Origin: Gemmatimonadota bacterium | Lineage (GTDB): Bacteria; Latescibacterota; UBA2968; UBA8231 | Assembly: GCA_028875345.1 (NCBI GenBank) | Contig: JAPPEG010000283.1 | Coordinates: forward strand, 1-47,401 | Direction: 5' to 3' | DNA length: 47,401 bases | In this document: piece by piece, positions 43,600 through 47,401 of the stretch | How the letters are laid out: each line of letters begins with the position of its first letter | How positions within the stretch are numbered: position 1 is the first letter of the stretch | Notes under the pieces: generated by a model | Databases searched by the model: none | The model's input: only the letters and a program-made list of their open reading frames with translations | Told to the model about the DNA's origin: nothing | Translations under genes and position numbers: made by a program

Positions 43600-44232
43600 A
43601 TGCTGCGTTTTATTTTCCTTATCTGTCTGACGGCTTTTGTGGCGACCGCGCCAGTTTTCGCTCATCCAGAAAAGGACGCCTCGATGTCTGGTGTTGAAAT
43701 CGGAACGCTGTTTGGGCTTTCCCGTTCTCCTTCCAATGAAACGATTCACATTGGGGTTCCAAGTACTATCAGCACAATTGTACCACCTGGAATCCCTTCA
43801 CTCTACGTTTCGTGGTTTCTGAGTGAGCGGCTAGCCCTTGGTTCGGAATTCAGTTTTGGGAGATTCTCCGTCGATGATGAAGGCGACGATGAAGACGATG
43901 ATGCTCATGGCTTCACGACCCTTTATCTCGGAGGCCGAGGGGCATTCTTTCTGCAAAGCAATGCGGTGTCCGGTCCCTACTTACTGGGGAACGGCGCTCT
44001 AATGAATCTACATCTACTCGGAGACGAGGACGATCCCTACAACGTCCCGCACACTTATTTTTCCGCCGGAGCCGGCCTAGGTTATCAGTGGCGTGTGGGA
44101 CCTGCTTTTGTCCTGCGGACCGAAGGGCGATATCGAATGTGGTTTCTTGACGAAGAGTTTCCATTGATTGCAGATGGAACGAACGAATTCTCGCTCTTTA
44201 TAGGGCTAGGCACCAGACTAGGTGGCAGATAG
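43600..44232 (+). CDS. Small putative outer-membrane beta-barrel protein (210 aa)
   Basis: The ATG at 43600 opens a signal peptide (M-L-R-F-I-F-L-I-C-L..., ending V-F-A), with AAGGA four bases upstream. The mature part alternates strands with glycine and aromatic residues (G-V-E-I-G-T-L-F-G-L, L-A-L-G-S-E-F-S-F-G-R-F, T-Y-F-S-A-G-A-G-L-G-Y-Q-W, F-S-L-F-I-G-L-G-T-R-L), typical of an eight-stranded OmpA/OmpW-like barrel. An acidic loop (D-D-E-G-D-D-E-D-D-D) sits between early strands. A second, better-spaced ATG at 43565 is in a different frame and stops after 22 codons. The region is lower in GC than its neighbours, so it may have been acquired with the adjacent toxin-antitoxin genes. Confidence 0.75.
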   Translation: MLRFIFLICLTAFVATAPVFAHPEKDASMSGVEIGTLFGLSRSPSNETIHIGVPSTISTIVPPGIPSLYVSWFLSERLALGSEFSFGRFSVDDEGDDEDDDAHGFTTLYLGGRGAFFLQSNAVSGPYLLGNGALMNLHLLGDEDDPYNVPHTYFSAGAGLGYQWRVGPAFVLRTEGRYRMWFLDEEFPLIADGTNEFSLFIGLGTRLGGR

Positions 44233-44275
44233 ATACAATTACCCTTGCAGATTGCGGAGGGTTCCGGCCCATCCC

Positions 44276-44297
44276 ACCGCAACTTTATTGTTGCGGT
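44276..44297 (+). promoter_or_regulatory. Palindrome upstream of L-rhamnose mutarotase, operator or terminator
   Basis: A perfect 8-bp inverted repeat ACCGCAAC / GTTGCGGT with a six-base loop TTTATT lies 55 bases before the mutarotase ATG. No T-run follows, which favours an operator over a terminator. GGTTCCGGCC occurs twice around it (44260-44269 and 44295-44304). Confidence 0.45.
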
Positions 44298-44351
44298 TCC
44301 GGCCATAGGCAATAGAAATTCCACAGCAGCATTTCAAAGGAGCTTAATCAA

Positions 44352-44672
44352 ATGCGACGAGTTGGTTTTCAGATGCAGGTTAAGAAGGACCGAATCGCAG
44401 AGTACAAGGAAGTGCATCGCCAAGTGTGGCCCGAAGTCTGCGCGGCCCTCACGCGCCACGGCTGGCACCGCTACTCGCTCTTTATGAACGCAGACGGACT
44501 CGTCTTCGGCTACTTTGAGACCGCGACGAATTTCGCCACGGCCCTTGACGGCTTTCTCGCGGAAGAGGCCACGCAGCGCTGGGGGGAAGCCAACGAGGGA
44601 TTAGTCGAGATACCGGAGGGCGGCCCCAAAGACGCGCTAATCGAACTAGAAGAGGTCTTCCACCTCGATTAG
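44352..44672 (+). CDS. rhaM: L-rhamnose mutarotase (106 aa)
   Basis: AAAGGAG lies about ten bases before the ATG. The protein matches RhaM: V-G-F-Q-M-Q-V-K, E-Y-K-E-V-H-R-Q-V-W-P-E-V, H-G-W-H-R-Y-S-L-F, L-F/V-F-G-Y-F-E, and a C-terminal E-V-F-H-L-D. The enzyme interconverts alpha and beta anomers of L-rhamnose before isomerisation. No other rhamnose genes are in the window, so it may serve a distant pathway or another 6-deoxy sugar. Confidence 0.93.
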   Translation: MRRVGFQMQVKKDRIAEYKEVHRQVWPEVCAALTRHGWHRYSLFMNADGLVFGYFETATNFATALDGFLAEEATQRWGEANEGLVEIPEGGPKDALIELEEVFHLD

Positions 44673-44676
44673 CCCC

Positions 44677-46929
44677 ATGAGTCCCTTGCGCCGCGACCAA
44701 GTGGCCATCGGCTTGGTCGCGGCCATGCTGGTGGCGCTAGAGATTGTCTGGACGCGGATATTCTCCGCTGAATTCTTCTACTCCTTTGCCTTTCTCGTAG
44801 TTTCCCTCGCCGTGTTGGGCCTCGGCCTCGGGGCACTATCGCTGCGCTTTTGGCCAGCGTGGGCCACTTCGCCGCGAATCGGCATCGCCGCGTTCTTGGC
44901 CAGTGGAACCGCGGTACTCGGGCCGGCCGCTATAACGCGCCTGCCCATCGAATTCGTCGCACTGGGGCGCTCTGGGGCCGACCTCGCCTTGCTGGCCGTA
45001 GGCGTAGGACTGCTGTTGCTGCCCTATCTAGCCGGCGGGGCCTTCTGCGCCGCGCTCTTGCGCCGCCACCGCCAAAACGCCGCCCAGCTCTACGCGGCCG
45101 ATCTCGTGGGAGCAGCCGGCGGTGGCATAGCCGCAATCGCCGCGATGAACGCCTTTGGAGTCCCAGCCGCAGCCGTGCTGTGCTGCATTCCCGGTGCCCT
45201 AGCCGGATGGGGGCCAGGCCGCTACCAGCGCATAGGGGCGCTAGCCCTGCTCGTCGCACTTGTCGGCACAACCTTTGCAGCCGATACCGCGCTCGTACCC
45301 AAAGCACCTACCAAGGCTCCCATCATAGCCGAGCGCTGGGACGCCATGGGCCGCATCCGGGTCTATGCCTACAGCGCGGCCGAGCGCGGCATCGACATCG
45401 ACGGCGCGGCCAATATGCTGCTCTACCGAGTGCGCGGCGACTGGCGCGAGGGGCTGCCCGTGGGCACACCCGAGTTCTCGCTCGACCTGCGACCGCTAAT
45501 TCGCGCACTCGCAGCCGAGCGGGTGATGGTGGTCGGGGCTGGTGGAGGCAGCGAAGTGATGCAGGCCAAATGGGGCGGAGCGCAGCGCGTCGATGCAGTC
45601 GAAGTCAACGCCGGCCTCAACGACATGCTCACCCACGGGACGCAAGCCGCGTTTTTTGGCCACTTATACGAGAGCGCCGGAGTCGCGGTCCACAGCACAG
45701 ACGCCCGCGTCTATGCCCGGCAGCACCCAACTGCGTTTGACCTGATTATCTCGCGCAGTTCCAATACGTTCGCCGCGCTCTCGTCTGGGGCATTTGCCCT
45801 CGCCGAAAACTACCTATTCACCTCCGAGGCCCTCGCCGACTTCTACCGCGCCCTGAGCGCAGACGGCATCTTGCTAATCGAGCACCAAGTGTACATACCA
45901 CGCCTGACCAGTGCCGCTTTAGAGTCGCTGCGAGAACTGGGGCTAGCCGCGGAAAGCCACCTCGCGGTGTACGACCTGCCCACGCAGCGACGGCAGGTGT
46001 TGGTCTTGGGACGACAGCCGCTGGCGCGCACCTTAGTCGATACGACCTTGCCGGCCCTGTTTGCCGCAGCCGACCCTGCGAGCCGCACCCTCCATCCGAC
46101 CCCCGCAGCCGAACACCTAATCAGCCGGATTGTCGCCGACGGCTGGAAAGCGCATTGGTCCACCGCAGCCATCGACATCAGCCCGCCGACCGACAACCGG
46201 CCCTTTGTGGCGCAGATGGGACGCTGGGATCGCTTGGACCGCGGGCGGCAGCAACAAGCATTGGCTTTTGAGTTTGCCGGATTTCCGCTGGCGCGGCTGC
46301 TAGTGGTAGCCGTGCTGGCGATCGTCGTAGTGGTGGGAGTGCCGCTCTTGCTCTTGCCACGACGGCGAGAACAAGCCGGGCTGTCGGGAACCGCTTGGCT
46401 GTACTTTGCGGCCATTGGCATGGGTTACATGCTGATCGAGGTAGTGTGGATCCAGCAATACAGCCTGCTCTTGGGCCATTCAGCCTATACGTTTCCAATC
46501 GTCCTGTTGGCACTCTTGCTGAGTTCGGGCGCGGGAAGTTTCTACTCGCAGCGCGGCGGACCGTGGTTGCCGTTCGTCTTTGTCGCCGCATGGACGGCGG
46601 CGCATTCGCTGCTCTTTCCGCACGTAGTGGCGCTCTGTGGAGACCTTGCTTGGGGAGTGCGGGTCGCCATAAGCTGTGCGTTGATCGCTCCGCCGGGCTT
46701 CTTGATGGGCATGCCCTTCCCGCGCGCCGCGCGCTACGTCGGCGAGTGTATCGACTGGGGATTTGCCGTCAACGGCGTGGCCTCGGTCTTCGGCGCGACC
46801 TTAGCGGTTTTCATCGCCCTGCATTGGGGCTTTGCCGTTGCGCTGTGGACCGCAGTCGGCTGCTATCTGGGTGCCCTGATGCTGATGCGTAGCATGGCGC
46901 GGTTAAAGAAAAGTGTAGAGCCACATTAG
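44677..46929 (+). CDS. Membrane-fused spermidine-synthase-like protein, second type (750 aa)
   Basis: ATG four bases after the mutarotase stop. Residues 1-210 contain about six to seven membrane helices starting A-L-E-I-V-W-T-R-I-F-S. A cytoplasmic SAM-fold domain lies at about 270-460 (V-M-V-V-G-A-G-G-G-S-E near 286, V-D-A-V-E-V-N near 305, F-D-L-I-I-S-R-S-S near 355), and five or so more helices at about 530-740. The G-A-G-G-G and acidic motifs fit a spermidine-synthase-like fold, but the synthase aspartate after Y/F-D-x-I-I is replaced by S-R, so aminopropyl transfer is doubtful. It differs from the 506-aa protein at 38858 in length and in having a second membrane block. Role unknown. Confidence 0.8.
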   Translation: MSPLRRDQVAIGLVAAMLVALEIVWTRIFSAEFFYSFAFLVVSLAVLGLGLGALSLRFWPAWATSPRIGIAAFLASGTAVLGPAAITRLPIEFVALGRSGADLALLAVGVGLLLLPYLAGGAFCAALLRRHRQNAAQLYAADLVGAAGGGIAAIAAMNAFGVPAAAVLCCIPGALAGWGPGRYQRIGALALLVALVGTTFAADTALVPKAPTKAPIIAERWDAMGRIRVYAYSAAERGIDIDGAANMLLYRVRGDWREGLPVGTPEFSLDLRPLIRALAAERVMVVGAGGGSEVMQAKWGGAQRVDAVEVNAGLNDMLTHGTQAAFFGHLYESAGVAVHSTDARVYARQHPTAFDLIISRSSNTFAALSSGAFALAENYLFTSEALADFYRALSADGILLIEHQVYIPRLTSAALESLRELGLAAESHLAVYDLPTQRRQVLVLGRQPLARTLVDTTLPALFAAADPASRTLHPTPAAEHLISRIVADGWKAHWSTAAIDISPPTDNRPFVAQMGRWDRLDRGRQQQALAFEFAGFPLARLLVVAVLAIVVVVGVPLLLLPRRREQAGLSGTAWLYFAAIGMGYMLIEVVWIQQYSLLLGHSAYTFPIVLLALLLSSGAGSFYSQRGGPWLPFVFVAAWTAAHSLLFPHVVALCGDLAWGVRVAISCALIAPPGFLMGMPFPRAARYVGECIDWGFAVNGVASVFGATLAVFIALHWGFAVALWTAVGCYLGALMLMRSMARLKKSVEPH

Positions 46930-46979
46930 ATCAGGTATGCAGAGCGGGTCTACTTCGGATCCGGATCGCACCTGTACAG

Positions 46980-47401
46980 TTACGAACTCGGCGAGTCGAC
47001 GAACTGAAACGCGTATAGCTTGCAGTCGCGCATGACGAAGCGGATCCGGATCGGTTCCCCGGCTAACGAGCCGACATCCCCGCTCTTCCCCCAGCTGACC
47101 GGCATGCGCACCGAGTTGCCGCAGATGTAAGACGCATCCTCCTCCGTGTAGCCGCTGAGCGGCCGGCCCTCGGCATCCTGAAGCTCCACGCGCACCGCGC
47201 CTCCGCCTCCGGTGTCGAGGTTCAGCTCCAGACGCTTCCCCTCGAAGCGAACAACCGGAGTGACGATTTCGCCGCCGCCGTAGCCCGCATCCGCCGATAC
47301 GAACCCGTCGAGCCGCATAATGGCACGGCCGATGCCGGAAAGGAGACCCTTGCCCGCCGGGTCGAGGAGGCCGTCGTGGTCCCTGTTGGTGCCGCTGTAG
47401 T
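46980..47401 (-). CDS. C-terminal part of a conserved exported glycosidase-like protein (start outside window)
   Basis: The frame stays open to the window edge at 47401, so the first residues visible (Y-S-G-T-N-R-D-H-D-G) are internal. The 140 residues end with R-L-D-G-F-V-S, R-V-E-L-Q-D-A-E-G-R-P-L-S-G-Y, V-S-W, P-I-R-I-R-F-V-M-R-D and L-Y-A-F-Q-F. This all-beta tail resembles the C-terminal sandwich of large proteins common in Planctomycetes and relatives, often annotated as glycosidase-like. The catalytic part is not in the window. The gene converges on the spermidine-synthase-like gene. Confidence 0.65.
   Translation of the reverse strand, partial: YSGTNRDHDGLLDPAGKGLLSGIGRAIMRLDGFVSADAGYGGGEIVTPVVRFEGKRLELNLDTGGGGAVRVELQDAEGRPLSGYTEEDASYICGNSVRMPVSWGKSGDVGSLAGEPIRIRFVMRDCKLYAFQFVDSPSS

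Noticed and set aside
1-47401. CRISPR arrays, tRNA or rRNA genes, transposases
   Set aside because: Inspection of every gap found no regular spaced repeats, no cloverleaf-like sequence ending in CCA, and no transposase-like frame.

Overview
The window is about 47.4 kb of moderately high-GC bacterial DNA. It is almost fully coding and no gene-free stretch exceeds about 200 bases. I see no rRNA, tRNA, CRISPR array, insertion sequence or phage gene. The gene mix suggests an uncultured Gram-negative bacterium, most likely near Latescibacterota/Poribacteria (FCB or PVC side). It combines exported discoidin/FlgD-Ig-like proteins, OPT-like (DUF6785/6784-type) permeases, a PhyH dioxygenase, an FG-GAP/ASPIC (CRTAC1-like) protein, a Gfo/Idh/MocA oxidoreductase and L-rhamnose mutarotase. 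This placement is an inference from gene content, not from a marker gene.

Layout. (1) 1-7632, 'operon A': the end of one discoidin/FlgD-Ig protein, a second complete one, an 871-aa putative outer-membrane protein, a SurA-like lipoprotein and a 254-aa lipoprotein, closed by a clear terminator. (2) 7715-12310: a giant fusion of a degenerate M28 peptidase and an FtsX permease. (3) 12408-13045: a VapBC-type toxin-antitoxin pair with promoter and repeat operator. (4) 13060-16956: two OPT-like permeases. These converge across a very long hairpin terminator on a minus-strand pair, a cytochrome c lipoprotein and an Ldh_2 dehydrogenase (17058-18529). (5) 18689-22009: Na+/solute symporter, a 59-aa membrane protein and an FG-GAP/ASPIC protein, tightly packed. 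(6) 22082-24879: PhyH dioxygenase and a third OPT-like permease. (7) 24953-40378, 'operon B': three discoidin/FlgD-Ig proteins, an 877-aa paralogue of the outer-membrane protein, a CBM9-like protein, a lipoprotein, a two-parvulin SurA-like lipoprotein, a TPR lipoprotein and a membrane-anchored spermidine-synthase-like protein. (8) 40395-42728: two ureidoglycolate-lyase-like cupins flanking a Gfo/Idh/MocA oxidoreductase. (9) 42810-44232: a DUF433/DUF5615 toxin-antitoxin pair on the minus strand and a small putative beta-barrel, with lower-GC sequence. (10) 44352-46929: L-rhamnose mutarotase and a second membrane spermidine-synthase-like protein. (11) 46980-47401: the end of a minus-strand gene that starts outside the window.

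The main discovery candidate is the duplicated cell-envelope module, operons A and B. Each encodes large exported discoidin/FlgD-Ig proteins (five in the window) that share a WSxWS box and a C-terminal V-[AV]-Y end. Each also has one large Asp/Asn-rich putative outer-membrane protein, one SurA-like periplasmic lipoprotein and one lipoprotein of a family I do not recognise. A reasonable inference is a self-contained assembly or display system: the SurA-like protein chaperones the outer-membrane protein, and the discoidin/FlgD-Ig proteins are its passengers or surface partners. The sequence shows the duplication and the architecture; the function is inferred.
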